Shown: piece by piece, positions 1 to 6,947 of the stretch
How the letters are laid out: each line of letters starts with the position of its first letter
How positions within the stretch are numbered: the first letter of the stretch is position 1
Assembly: GCA_019690055.1 (NCBI GenBank)
Contig: JADGGF010000166.1
Location: 1-8,736, forward strand
Length of the DNA: 8,736 bases
Source: Micromonosporaceae bacterium
GTDB taxonomy: Bacteria; Actinomycetota; Actinomycetes; Mycobacteriales; Micromonosporaceae
Reading direction: 5' to 3'
The notes under the pieces: model-generated
Told to the model about the DNA's origin: nothing
Databases searched by the model: none
What the model saw: only the letters and a program-made list of their open reading frames with translations
Program-made: the position numbers and the translations under genes

Positions 1-1
1 C

Positions 2-463
2 GCCTACCCGGGCTCCGCGGGCATCGAGTTCCCCGCCCCGGCAGGCCCGGTGACCATGATGGGCTGGCCGATCAAGCCCACGGGCCTGACCGACATCCTG
101 ACCCGGCTCGCCCGTGAGTACCCGGGCGTCCCGCTCATCGTGACCGAGAACGGCGCAGCGTTCGAGGACAAGCCCGACCTCGACGCGGGCGTGGTCGCCG
201 ACCCGCAGCGCATCGAGTACCTCGACGGGCACATCCGCGCCGCCCGCGACGCCGTCGCCCGCGGCGTCGACCTGCGGGGATACTTTGTCTGGTCCCTGAT
301 GGACAACTTCGAGTGGGCGGAGGGTTACCGCCCTCGATTTGGTCTCATCTATGTGGACTACCGGACCCAACGACGGATACTCAAGGACAGCGCACACTGG
401 TACCGGTCCGTCATCGAGCACAACGGCCCAATTGACGGACCTGACCGAGTCGACGCGAGCTGA
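2..463 (+). CDS. Beta-glucosidase, glycoside hydrolase family 1 (C-terminal part)
   Basis: Family 1 glycosidases hydrolyse beta-glucosides such as cellobiose by a retaining mechanism with two Glu residues. Only the last 153 codons are present; the frame is open through the left edge, so the start and the acid/base Glu lie outside the window. The nucleophile motif VTENG is visible, with the Glu codon at 146-148. The family's sugar-binding block follows: WSLMDNFEW, then EGYRPRFGLIYVDY, ending in a typical KDSAHWY C-terminus. There is no signal peptide evidence either way. The LacI-type regulator begins 20 nt after the stop, so the two are probably cotranscribed. In actinobacteria this pairing usually belongs to a cellobiose or other oligosaccharide uptake operon, whose transporter genes would lie to the left. 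The family is certain; the exact substrate is not readable from this part. Confidence 0.93.
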   Translation, partial: AYPGSAGIEFPAPAGPVTMMGWPIKPTGLTDILTRLAREYPGVPLIVTENGAAFEDKPDLDAGVVADPQRIEYLDGHIRAARDAVARGVDLRGYFVWSLMDNFEWAEGYRPRFGLIYVDYRTQRRILKDSAHWYRSVIEHNGPIDGPDRVDAS

Positions 464-470
464 CCGAGGG

Positions 471-476
471 AAGGAG
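471..476 (+). promoter_or_regulatory. Ribosome binding site of the LacI-family gene
   Basis: AAGGAG lies 7 nt before the GTG at 484 and is complementary to the 16S rRNA 3' end. It decides the GTG start in a reading frame with no suitable ATG ahead of the HTH. Confidence 0.8.
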
Positions 477-483
477 ATACCGG

Positions 484-1554
484 GTGGGAGCGCGCCGCTC
501 CGCCGCAACTCGCCGGCCGGTCTCATCCGGCGGCCCGGCCGGCGCATCGGGCGGGCGGGGCCGGCCGACGCTGGAGATGGTCGCCGCCCGGGCCGGAGTC
601 TCCCGGGCCACGGTCTCCCGGGTGGTCAACGGCTCCACCACTGTGGCGCCCGACATCCGGGAGACGGTCCTGCGGGCCGTGGCCGAGCTGGGCTACGTGC
701 CGAACCTCGCGGCCCGCAGCCTGGTCACCCAGCGGACCGACTCGTACGCGCTCGTGGTGCCCGAGCCGGCGAACCGGGTCTTCTCCGACGATCCATTCTT
801 CTCGATCGTCATCCGGGGCGTCAGCGAGGAGCTGGAGAAGGCCGACAAGCAGCTCGTCCTCATGCTGGCCAACTCGGACACCAGCCACGACCGGGTGGAG
901 CGCTACGCGATGGCCGGCCACGTGGACGGCGTCATGTTCGTCTCGATGCACGGCGCCGACCCGCTGCCGGTGACGCTCACCCGCCTGGGCGTCCCGGTGG
1001 TCTGCAACGAACGGCCACTCGGCCGCACGAGCGTGCCCTACGTCGGCGTGGACAACGTGGGCGGGGCCGAGGCGGCGACCCGCCACCTGCTGGCGTCCGG
1101 GCGGACCAAGGTGGCCACGATCGCCGGACCGCTGGACATGGTGGGTGGCATCGACCGCCTCGCCGGGTACCGGGCCGCGCTGAAGGGCACGAAGAGCCGC
1201 CCGATCCTTGCCGTCGGCGACTTCACCCGCGAGTCCGGCGTGGCGGCCATGCGGCAGCTGCTCGACAGCGACCCGGACATCGACGGCGTGTTCGTCGCCT
1301 CCGACCTGATGGCCGACGGCGCGCTCCGGGCGCTGCGCCAGGCCGGCCGCCGGGTGCCGGACGACGTCGCTGTGGTCGGCTTCGATGACATCGAGGTAGC
1401 TCGATACACTGAACCGCCGCTCACCACGGTCCGGCAGCCGATCCTCACGATCGGCCGCGAACTGGCCCGCATGGTCCTGCGCCTGGCCGCCGGGGAGGAG
1501 ATCACCTCGTGGGTCGTCCTCCCCACCGAACTGATCATCCGCGAGTCAGCCTGA
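484..1554 (+). CDS. LacI-family transcriptional regulator (CebR-like)
   Basis: A sugar-responsive DNA-binding repressor of 356 residues, a usual LacI-family length apart from a basic, low-complexity leader of about 27 residues. The GTG start is preceded by AAGGAG at 471-476 with 7-nt spacing, and no other start fits the helix-turn-helix. The HTH spans about residues 30-50 (LEMVAARAGVSRATVSRVVN). The hinge-helix region YVPNLAARSLVTQRT is at 71-85. A periplasmic-binding-protein-like effector domain fills the rest, with the family signatures GVDNVGGAEAATRHL and VVGFDDIEVARYTEPPLTTV. The gene follows a GH1 beta-glucosidase by 20 nt, so it likely controls that operon in response to cellobiose or a related beta-glucoside. 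The HTH and hinge resemble actinobacterial CebR/CelR repressors, but effector specificity is inferred only from the neighbour. A possible operator overlaps its own start codon. Confidence 0.93.
   Translation: MGARRSAATRRPVSSGGPAGASGGRGRPTLEMVAARAGVSRATVSRVVNGSTTVAPDIRETVLRAVAELGYVPNLAARSLVTQRTDSYALVVPEPANRVFSDDPFFSIVIRGVSEELEKADKQLVLMLANSDTSHDRVERYAMAGHVDGVMFVSMHGADPLPVTLTRLGVPVVCNERPLGRTSVPYVGVDNVGGAEAATRHLLASGRTKVATIAGPLDMVGGIDRLAGYRAALKGTKSRPILAVGDFTRESGVAAMRQLLDSDPDIDGVFVASDLMADGALRALRQAGRRVPDDVAVVGFDDIEVARYTEPPLTTVRQPILTIGRELARMVLRLAAGEEITSWVVLPTELIIRESA
485..501. promoter_or_regulatory. Possible LacI-type operator on the repressor start codon
   Basis: The first nine bases, TGGGAGCGC, equal the first nine of the 14-bp actinobacterial CebR/CelR operator TGGGAGCGCTCCCA (known from Streptomyces and Thermobifida). 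The dyad here is GGAGCG-CGC-CGCTCC: 6-bp arms around a 3-bp centre, not the family's usual even-numbered centre. It overlaps the GTG start, a position suited to autoregulation. The bases also encode Ala-Arg-Arg-Ser, so chance in GC-rich coding DNA is a real alternative. Confidence 0.25.
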
Positions 1555-1584
1555 CCGGGCAGCGGGCCCCGCGGCCGCCGCCGA

Positions 1585-1621
1585 GCCGGGGGAGCGGCCG
1601 GCGGCCGACCGCTCCCCCGGC
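1585..1621. terminator. Bidirectional hairpin terminator between convergent genes
   Basis: A perfect 13-bp GC-rich inverted repeat: arms 1585-1597 and 1609-1621, with an 11-nt loop that can itself partly pair. It starts 31 nt after the LacI-family stop and ends 8 nt before the peptidase stop codon on the other strand, so it can end transcripts from both sides. There is no T-tract, which is common for actinobacterial terminators. The remaining bases of this 75-bp gap show nothing else. Confidence 0.75.
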
Positions 1622-1629
1622 CGGAGTAC

Positions 1630-4600
1630 TCACCGAATCCGGTACGCCCGGATCACGGTCTGCTCCACCGACGTCCCGTGCGGCCCGGTCGCGGTGACGC
1701 GCAGGGACACGAAGCCGGCCTGGTGAGGGTGTTTCACCGTGGCGGTCCACCCCGGTCCGGTCCGGCGCACCGTGGTCGGTCGCCAAGTCGCCCCGTCGTC
1801 GTACGAGACCTCGACCCGCACCTGGGTGGCGTGCGCCTCCGATCCCGGTTGCCCCGTGACGGTCACCGGTATGGCGAGCGTCTGGTCGTGCCGCGCTGCG
1901 TTCGTCTCGTCCAGCGGGGGACGCACCTGCACGCTCAGCATGGGAAGCGCGACGGCCTGTTCGGTGGAGGCGGAGGTGAACGTCCACGCGGCCTGCACCC
2001 GGGTCGACAGGACGTGCGGCTCGCCGCGCTCCATCTCGATCTCCACCCGGTACTGCGCCGGCTCGGGCGGCACGGTGAACAAGCCTCCGATGTAATCGTT
2101 CTCCCCTACCAGCGTCCCGTCGCGGAACAGCCGCAGGTGACCAACGTCGATCCTCGTACTGGCCGTCCGGCCGCCGCCGTCCGCGAACGGGACGGACAGC
2201 TCCAGGGTGTTGCCGTTGCGAATCGCCGACGACCTGGGTTCCCCGGCGTCGCCGCCGACCTTCGGGCCGAAGACCGCTTGGTTCCACGACTCGGTGTACG
2301 TCCGGCCCGCCTCGTAGGTCGTGGCCGGCGCCGAGGCGAAGCTGACGGGATCGGGCCACGGCGTGCCGTTGGGTACAGCCTCTACGAACTGATTGCTCCA
2401 CCGAACGCCGGGCTCAGAGTTGTAGTAGACCGTGCGTTCACCGGGCAGGTCCAGCGGCACCGCGGTGGCGAACGCGGCCACCGACGCCGTCGCCGGATAG
2501 CTGTACGCCTCGCCGATGACGTTCTCGGCTTGGCGGGCGTACCCGGTCGTGACCCTGGCGAGTTGCCGGGCGGTGACCGAGCGGGTCAGCCCGGACTCCA
2601 TCCCGCCCTCGCTGGCCCAGGCCAGCTGGTAGACCAGCGGACTGTTGTGAGGCGTCCCGTCGGCGTCGGTACGCGCCCACGTGCCCGCGAGTATCGACGC
2701 GAACCCGGGCACGGTCACGTCCGGACCAATGCGACCGGTGTAGATCTTGGACCAGTCCTTGCCGCTGACCGCGAACCCGTGCCCACCCTCCGGCGTCGTG
2801 AAGCTGACGGCAGCTGCCGCGAACACCGGCTGGACCCGGTGGTCGGGCAGGGTCACCGAGATCGGTTGAGCCAGGCGGGCATCGGCGTCGATGGTGAGGT
2901 CATGGTCCACGGTGACCTGCGGGGCCGCCAGCAGCACCCGTGTCTCGCCCAGTATCTGGGAGAAGAAGACGTACTGTCCGGCGGGCACCCGCACCGTCGC
3001 CTCACCGTCCCCGTAGAACTCGTAAAAGTCGTCCGCCCCCGGGGCGAACAGATGCGCGTACGCGCTCTCCGCCGGTGCGCCCGAGCGGCCGGTGAAGCGG
3101 ATGGTGACGTCATGCTGCTCGATCTCACGGTCCAAGCCGAACGGGGTGCGTACCTCGGCACCGCCACCTGCCGCGACGAGCCAGCCGCCGAACAGTCCAT
3201 CGACCGCGCCCTCCCGCGGTGACGCGGTGAGCCGGACGGTCGCCGTTCCGCCCGCCGGCACCGTGACCTGGCTGGCGTCGACGGTGAACATTCCGGCCGG
3301 GGCGGGCTGTCCATCGGGGCCGACCGTGACGACGTCCAGGGAGACGACCACGTCGGATGCGCCGACGTTGCGGTACGTAATGACCGTGGTCACCGGCGGG
3401 TCATCGTCGTGCGGCCAGGCAGCCCGGCCGAAACTGACCGACGGAGGATCGGCCACGACCGTCTGCGACAGGGCCCGCTGCACATCGACGAGGCCCGCAC
3501 CCTGGTCGAAAACACCCGCGGTCGCGAACGGCACGGCGGAGGCCATCAACGCCGCCTTGATCTGCTCGCCAGTCCACTGTGGATTCTTCTGTTTGAGGAT
3601 CGCCGCTGCCCCGGCCACATGGGGTGCGGCGGCCGATGTCCCAGACTCCGTCACGTATTGCTCGCCCGGAGCCCCGTTCATTCCGTCCTTGCTCCGGGCC
3701 GCGGTGATGTCCACGCCTGGGGCGAGGATGTCCGGCTTGAGCGTGCCGTCGGTGGCTGGGCCCCGGGACGAGTAGAGGTCGACGACACCAACCGACTCCA
3801 GGGAACCCACCGTCAGTGCCGCGGCTGCCACGCCCGGCGAGGTGATGGTGCCGGGACGCGGGCCGGCGTTGCCGGCGGAGATCACGAAGAGCGCGCCGTG
3901 CGTCGCGCTCAGCTCATTGACAGCCTGCTCGACCGGGTCGAGGCCGGGCCGGTCGAGCCCGCCCACGCTCACGTTCACGATCTGGGCGCCGTTCTCGACC
4001 GCCCAATGCATGCCGGCGATCAGCCATGACTCGGCGCATCCATCGAGGACGCAGACCTTGACGTCCAGCAGCTCGACGCCGGGCGCCACGCCGCGGTACT
4101 GACCCCCACTGGCCGCGCCGGAGCCGGCCAGGATCGACGCGACGTGGGTTCCGTGGCCGGATCGGTCAAGGTCGTCCTCGTACCCCTGGGTCAGATTGAC
4201 TCGCGCTACCACCTTTCCCGTGAGGTCGGGATGCGTCAGGTCGATCCCCGTGTCGAGCACGGCGACCCGCACACCGGTGCCGTCCAGCCCGGCCGCCCAG
4301 GCGGCGGGCGCATTGATCAGCGGCACGCTCTCGGCGAGGGCGACCTTGTGGCGGCCGTCGAGCCACACCTTCTCCACGCCGCCGAGGTCAATGCCATCGA
4401 GGCCGACGCCGCCCCGCGCCGAGGCGGTGGCCCCGGCCTGGTCGGTCAAGCCGCGCCATAGCTCACCGACGTTGCTGCGGTTCTCGCGCAGCGCGTACCC
4501 CCGAATGGCCGGCAGTTCGCGCTCCACGCGGGCCCCCCGCTCGGTGACCGTGCTCCGCGCCCGTTCGCGGGCCCCGCGGGAGTACTGCACGATCAGAGGG

Positions 4601-4989
4601 AGCTCCCCCCGCTCGGCCACGCCATTGGCCAGAAGGGTGGTGACGTCGAACAGGCGCTCGTCCAGCCGACCCGCGGCGAGCAGTGGCACCGCGTCGCTGG
4701 GCACGACCGTCACGCGGTCGTTGCTGCGGCTGGTCGTGAAGGTGATGTGCTCCCGGCCCGGAGCCGGCCGGGTCACCACGCTGCCGTCGGGATTGACCTG
4801 AACCCGGTCGCCAGTGATGAGCACGACCGTCTGAGGTAGACCGCCGACCCCAGGCCCCGCGGAAACGGTGCTGGACGGCGGCCCGCTCGCGGTGCCCGGC
4901 TGCGCGGTCGCGTTGGCAACCAGCACGCCCCCGGCCGTCACCAGTACACCGACCGACAGGCCGGTCGCCAGCAGTTGTCGCACCCGCAT
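1630..4989 (-). CDS. Secreted S8 (subtilisin-like) serine peptidase, 1119 aa
   Basis: An extracellular endopeptidase. The start at 4989 is chosen because AAGGAG sits 6 nt upstream and the protein then opens with a signal peptide: basic MRVRQ, a hydrophobic stretch to about residue 25, and a likely cut after ATA at 27-29. A GTG at 5067 in the same frame would bury that signal. An N-terminal propeptide-like region with TVVLITGDRV (54-63) is followed by the peptidase domain at about 236-510. Its catalytic residues are Asp246 (AVLDTGID), His279 (SGHGTH), oxyanion Asn374 (SAGNAGP) and Ser452 (GTSAAAPH), all intact. The only two cysteines I found, C313 and C318, are close enough for a disulfide. 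Residues 511-625 look like an Fn3-like beta-sandwich. The rest is beta-rich, ending in a module with VRVEVSYDDGATWRP (1058-1072) seen in related actinobacterial subtilases. No sorting motif or C-terminal membrane helix is visible, so free secretion is likely. The substrate is unknown. Confidence 0.95.
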   Translation of the reverse strand: MRVRQLLATGLSVGVLVTAGGVLVANATAQPGTASGPPSSTVSAGPGVGGLPQTVVLITGDRVQVNPDGSVVTRPAPGREHITFTTSRSNDRVTVVPSDAVPLLAAGRLDERLFDVTTLLANGVAERGELPLIVQYSRGARERARSTVTERGARVERELPAIRGYALRENRSNVGELWRGLTDQAGATASARGGVGLDGIDLGGVEKVWLDGRHKVALAESVPLINAPAAWAAGLDGTGVRVAVLDTGIDLTHPDLTGKVVARVNLTQGYEDDLDRSGHGTHVASILAGSGAASGGQYRGVAPGVELLDVKVCVLDGCAESWLIAGMHWAVENGAQIVNVSVGGLDRPGLDPVEQAVNELSATHGALFVISAGNAGPRPGTITSPGVAAAALTVGSLESVGVVDLYSSRGPATDGTLKPDILAPGVDITAARSKDGMNGAPGEQYVTESGTSAAAPHVAGAAAILKQKNPQWTGEQIKAALMASAVPFATAGVFDQGAGLVDVQRALSQTVVADPPSVSFGRAAWPHDDDPPVTTVITYRNVGASDVVVSLDVVTVGPDGQPAPAGMFTVDASQVTVPAGGTATVRLTASPREGAVDGLFGGWLVAAGGGAEVRTPFGLDREIEQHDVTIRFTGRSGAPAESAYAHLFAPGADDFYEFYGDGEATVRVPAGQYVFFSQILGETRVLLAAPQVTVDHDLTIDADARLAQPISVTLPDHRVQPVFAAAAVSFTTPEGGHGFAVSGKDWSKIYTGRIGPDVTVPGFASILAGTWARTDADGTPHNSPLVYQLAWASEGGMESGLTRSVTARQLARVTTGYARQAENVIGEAYSYPATASVAAFATAVPLDLPGERTVYYNSEPGVRWSNQFVEAVPNGTPWPDPVSFASAPATTYEAGRTYTESWNQAVFGPKVGGDAGEPRSSAIRNGNTLELSVPFADGGGRTASTRIDVGHLRLFRDGTLVGENDYIGGLFTVPPEPAQYRVEIEMERGEPHVLSTRVQAAWTFTSASTEQAVALPMLSVQVRPPLDETNAARHDQTLAIPVTVTGQPGSEAHATQVRVEVSYDDGATWRPTTVRRTGPGWTATVKHPHQAGFVSLRVTATGPHGTSVEQTVIRAYRIR

Positions 4990-4995
4990 GCGATT

Positions 4996-5001
4996 CTCCT
5001 T
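4996..5001 (-). promoter_or_regulatory. Ribosome binding site of the S8 peptidase
   Basis: AAGGAG on the minus strand, 6 nt before the ATG at 4989. It decides the start 26 codons inside the longest open frame and restores a normal signal peptide. Confidence 0.85.
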
Positions 5002-5066
5002 TCCAGGCTTGCCGGCATTCGGATGCCTACCACCATCGACGCGCTGCCCACGGCCGGTGCTGCTCA

Positions 5067-5092
5067 CCGATCCACAGAAATTCAGCGATCGG
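5067..5092. repeat. Inverted repeat in the peptidase upstream region
   Basis: CCGATC (5067-5072) and GATCGG (5087-5092) form an inverted repeat with a 14-bp spacer, arm centres 20 bp apart (about two helix turns). It lies about 80-100 bp upstream of the peptidase start, where a promoter or operator would be expected. A smaller dyad, CGGTG-CTGCT-CACCG (5055-5069), touches it. In 200 bp, one 6-bp repeat of this kind is expected by chance, so function is only possible. I could not pick a convincing -35/-10 pair in the 4990-5188 gap. Confidence 0.2.
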
Positions 5093-5173
5093 AAGCTCGC
5101 GATAGACAGGCCGCAGTAGCGCTTGGCGAGGGCGCCACTCCGTTGGGGCGACCGGGGAAAGCGAGAGCGTCAG

Positions 5174-5192
5174 AAGGACCCGACAGGGTCAG
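5174..5192 (-). terminator. Weak hairpin at the end of the sigma-factor operon
   Basis: Read on the minus strand, the stop codon of the beta-propeller gene runs into GACCC-TGTC-GGGTC, a 5-bp GC stem with a 4-nt loop, followed by CTTCTG. It is too short to be a confident intrinsic terminator, so some read-through into the peptidase 199 bp downstream is conceivable. The 9-bp sequence GTCAGAAGG occurs directly repeated at 5169-5177 and 5188-5196, flanking this stem. Confidence 0.25.
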
Positions 5193-6289
5193 AAGGCCAG
5201 CGCCTCTTCGCGGAGGTTCCCGGCCGGCCCGACCCAGACCTTGCCGGCCCGCGCCATCTGCTCGGGCAGATCCACGGTCTTGACGATGGTGCCTGTCAGA
5301 TCCACGAAGGCCAGGTAGTTCGGTTGATCGAGTCCCGGCGAGAGAAGTAGCAGCAGGTGCGAGTCGTCGACCCAGCCCAGGTTGTCGGCGACATGGTCGG
5401 TCAATGCGATCTCGTGGAGTACGGTGCCGCTCGCCGCGTCCACGATCGTCACGGTGGTGTCGAAGTAGTCGTACAACGCGATCGACGTGCCGTCGGGCGA
5501 GAAGTCACTGGTGGCGTGCAGCGCCGCGCCGACCGGAAGGCTGCGTAACCACTGCCCCGTCCGGTCGTAGAAGTTGATTGCTACCGGGCGGTCCGGCAAC
5601 CGCTCGTCGCCGACGGCCTCGGTGACGGTCATCGCCAGTTGGTCACCGCCCGGCGTCCACACCAGCGGGTTGCCGTTGAGCGGGAATGATAGATCTACGG
5701 ATGTGAGCGTCTTGACGTCGACAATGGCGAAGCCCGTGCCGCCGCTCTGGCTCGACCTGGTCACCAGGATTTCCTGCCCGTCCGGCGACCAGCTCGCCGG
5801 CCCGGTGTAGCCACCAACCCATCCGACATCCTTGGTCTTACGATCGAACACGCCGATCCGGTAGGGATCCGCGGGCGAGCCGAGGCCGCCTTGAACCAGC
5901 ATCTGCAAACCATCCGCCGACAGCAGCACGCCGCTGTACGGTACGTCGACGTACTCCCCGGTGTCCGGGTCGAGCAGCCAAAACGAATCCGCCCACGGGT
6001 CTCCGTAGGCGATCACCACGTACCGTGTCCGGGTCTGCTCCGGGGGCGTGACGACCTGCGGCGATGCCGCCTGCGGCGACGGAGAGCCTTCGCCAGCGGC
6101 CCAGGCGGTCAGCACCACCGGCGTGGCGGCGCCGACCACCACCACCACGGCCGCCGCCCCGACAGCCGTCCGCACCCGTCGTTGGCGTCGCGCCCGCCGC
6201 ATCGCCGCCTCGGCGAGGCCGGCCGGGGCGGGGGTCTGCGCCAAGTGCCACAGCACCTCGCGCAGGTCGGCATCGAGCTCGGATGCCAT
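5189..6289 (-). CDS. Membrane-anchored beta-propeller-like protein, putative anti-sigma factor
   Basis: A 366-residue protein with a short basic cytoplasmic part (1-40, ending RRARRQRRVR), one membrane helix (about 41-65), a Pro/Ser-rich linker (67-85) and an extracytoplasmic domain. That domain has PD40/WD40-like blade motifs: LSADGLQML (123-131), WSPDGQEIL (167-175), WTPGGDQLAM (211-220), FSPDGTSIAL (263-272) and WVDDSHLLLL (306-315). The ATG at 6289 has AAGGAG 6 nt upstream and lies 2 nt after the stop of the sigma-factor gene, so the two are translationally coupled. This order is typical of an ECF sigma factor and its membrane anti-sigma factor, whose cytoplasmic end holds the sigma factor and whose outer domain senses a signal. 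No HxxxCxxC zinc anti-sigma motif is present in the N-terminal part, and the cytoplasmic segment is short for a classical sigma-binding domain. The anti-sigma role is inferred from context. A stand-alone envelope protein remains possible. Confidence 0.85.
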   Translation of the reverse strand: MASELDADLREVLWHLAQTPAPAGLAEAAMRRARRQRRVRTAVGAAAVVVVVGAATPVVLTAWAAGEGSPSPQAASPQVVTPPEQTRTRYVVIAYGDPWADSFWLLDPDTGEYVDVPYSGVLLSADGLQMLVQGGLGSPADPYRIGVFDRKTKDVGWVGGYTGPASWSPDGQEILVTRSSQSGGTGFAIVDVKTLTSVDLSFPLNGNPLVWTPGGDQLAMTVTEAVGDERLPDRPVAINFYDRTGQWLRSLPVGAALHATSDFSPDGTSIALYDYFDTTVTIVDAASGTVLHEIALTDHVADNLGWVDDSHLLLLLSPGLDQPNYLAFVDLTGTIVKTVDLPEQMARAGKVWVGPAGNLREEALAF

Positions 6290-6291
6290 TG

Positions 6292-6801
6292 CTATCTCCT
6301 TACTAGGGACAAATCAATTGGATCGGGACACATCTGGCGCAATCGCTGCAGGGCCCGGGTGATCTGACTCCGCACCGTCCCCGGACGGCACCCGAGCACG
6401 TCGGCGATCTCCTCGTCGGAGAGGTCCTCCAGGTACCGCAGCACCAGCACGGCCCGGTGCTTGGGCGCCAGGCGGCGCAACGCCTCCCGCAGGGCCAGGC
6501 CGAGGTCCACCCGATCGGTTTCGGCTGCGCGCGCGACCTCCGGTGTCTGGTCCGTGAGCAGCTCCAGCCCGTGCGCCGCGCTGCGCCACCGACTCACCTG
6601 CTCGTGGTAGAGCGCGCGGCGCACGTACGCCTCCGGTTCACCCCGGATGTGGCTCCACCGCCGGTACGCCCGCGTGAGGACCGTCTGCAGCAGGTCCTCC
6701 GCGTGCTGGCGGTGGCCCGTCAGAGCCATCGCGATGCCGAACAGCTTCTGGGACCGGGCCGCTACGAACGCCGCGAAGTCGCGGTCGGCCTCAGTTCCCA
6801 A
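6292..6801 (-). CDS. SigE-family ECF RNA polymerase sigma factor
   Basis: An alternative sigma factor of 169 residues that would direct RNA polymerase to a small regulon, probably of envelope or stress genes. Sigma region 2 spans about 9-73 (AEDLLQTVLTRAYRRWSHI, then EAYVRRALYHEQVSRW). Region 4 spans about 105-156, with LAPKHRAVLVLRYLEDLSDE leading into the HTH EEIADVLGCRPGTVRSQITR. The length and the RDFAAFVAARS opening match the actinobacterial SigE family. The start is TTG at 6801: an in-frame TGA stands six codons upstream, GGGAG precedes the TTG by 6 nt, and the next in-frame Met (residue 25) would cut into region 2. The membrane beta-propeller protein follows 2 nt after the TAG stop, with its ribosome binding site inside this gene's last codons. 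The divergent ABC ATPase gene starts 143 bp away. Confidence 0.93.
   Translation of the reverse strand: MGTEADRDFAAFVAARSQKLFGIAMALTGHRQHAEDLLQTVLTRAYRRWSHIRGEPEAYVRRALYHEQVSRWRSAAHGLELLTDQTPEVARAAETDRVDLGLALREALRRLAPKHRAVLVLRYLEDLSDEEIADVLGCRPGTVRSQITRALQRLRQMCPDPIDLSLVRR
6296..6301 (-). promoter_or_regulatory. Ribosome binding site of the beta-propeller gene, inside the sigma gene
   Basis: AAGGAG on the minus strand, 6 nt before the ATG at 6289. It overlaps the last codons of the sigma-factor gene, which supports coupled translation of the pair. Confidence 0.8.
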
Positions 6802-6807
6802 ACCAGG

Positions 6808-6812
6808 CTCCC
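6808..6812 (-). promoter_or_regulatory. Ribosome binding site supporting the TTG start of the sigma factor
   Basis: GGGAG on the minus strand, 6 nt before TTG at 6801. No ATG or GTG start lies between the in-frame upstream stop and this TTG, so the site decides the call. Confidence 0.65.
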
Positions 6813-6814
6813 GC

Positions 6815-6824
6815 CGTCATGACG
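6815..6824. promoter_or_regulatory. Palindrome just upstream of the sigma-factor ribosome binding site
   Basis: CGTCATGACG is a perfect 10-bp palindrome, 2 bp upstream of the sigma-factor ribosome binding site in the divergent intergenic region. It could be a small operator or part of the sigma promoter, since CGTC is a common ECF -10 core. No convincing -35 element was found at the right distance. Role uncertain. Confidence 0.2.
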
Positions 6825-6930
6825 CCAGACATGCTCTCCAAGACGCACCAGCCACCGCCGTTGCTGCTTGGCCCGGCGACAAACCGGCGGCGGGGACTGG
6901 CCACGCTGCGCCGGGCTCGGCGGCACACCC

Positions 6931-6947
6931 TACGCTGATGGACCGTG
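6931..6947 (+). promoter_or_regulatory. Putative -10 element and leaderless start of the ABC ATPase gene
   Basis: TACGCT (6931-6936) matches the actinobacterial -10 pattern TAnnnT and ends 8 nt before the GTG at 6945, so transcription would begin at or next to the start codon. No Shine-Dalgarno-like sequence precedes the GTG, as expected for a leaderless message. The -35 region (about 6907-6912, TGCGCC) is poor, which is frequent in such promoters. Confidence 0.5.

Noticed and set aside
339..1388. Long open frame overlapping the GH1 end and the LacI gene in another frame
   Set aside because: Its product is Arg/Gly/Pro-rich low complexity with no domain, as expected from the shadow frame of GC-rich genes. 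The LacI frame has unmistakable family motifs.
1678..3222. 514-codon plus-strand frame opposite the peptidase
   Set aside because: Antisense shadow of the peptidase gene. The composition is Arg/Gly-rich with no recognisable domain or start signals.
4990..5067. Longer version of the S8 peptidase starting at GTG 5067
   Set aside because: It would add 26 polar residues before the signal peptide. The perfect AAGGAG 6 nt before the ATG at 4989 and the signal sequence that follows make the shorter form far more likely.
6107..6165. Repeat-like runs of ACC and GCC triplets
   Set aside because: These are antisense codons for the Val/Ala-rich membrane helix and nearby residues of the beta-propeller protein, so coding explains them.
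6820..6901. ECF-type promoter for the sigma gene (GCAAC ... CGTC on the minus strand)
   Set aside because: The spacer is about 14 nt, shorter than the usual 15-17 between the AAC and CGTC cores, and the -35 half lacks the GGAAC consensus, so it is not called.
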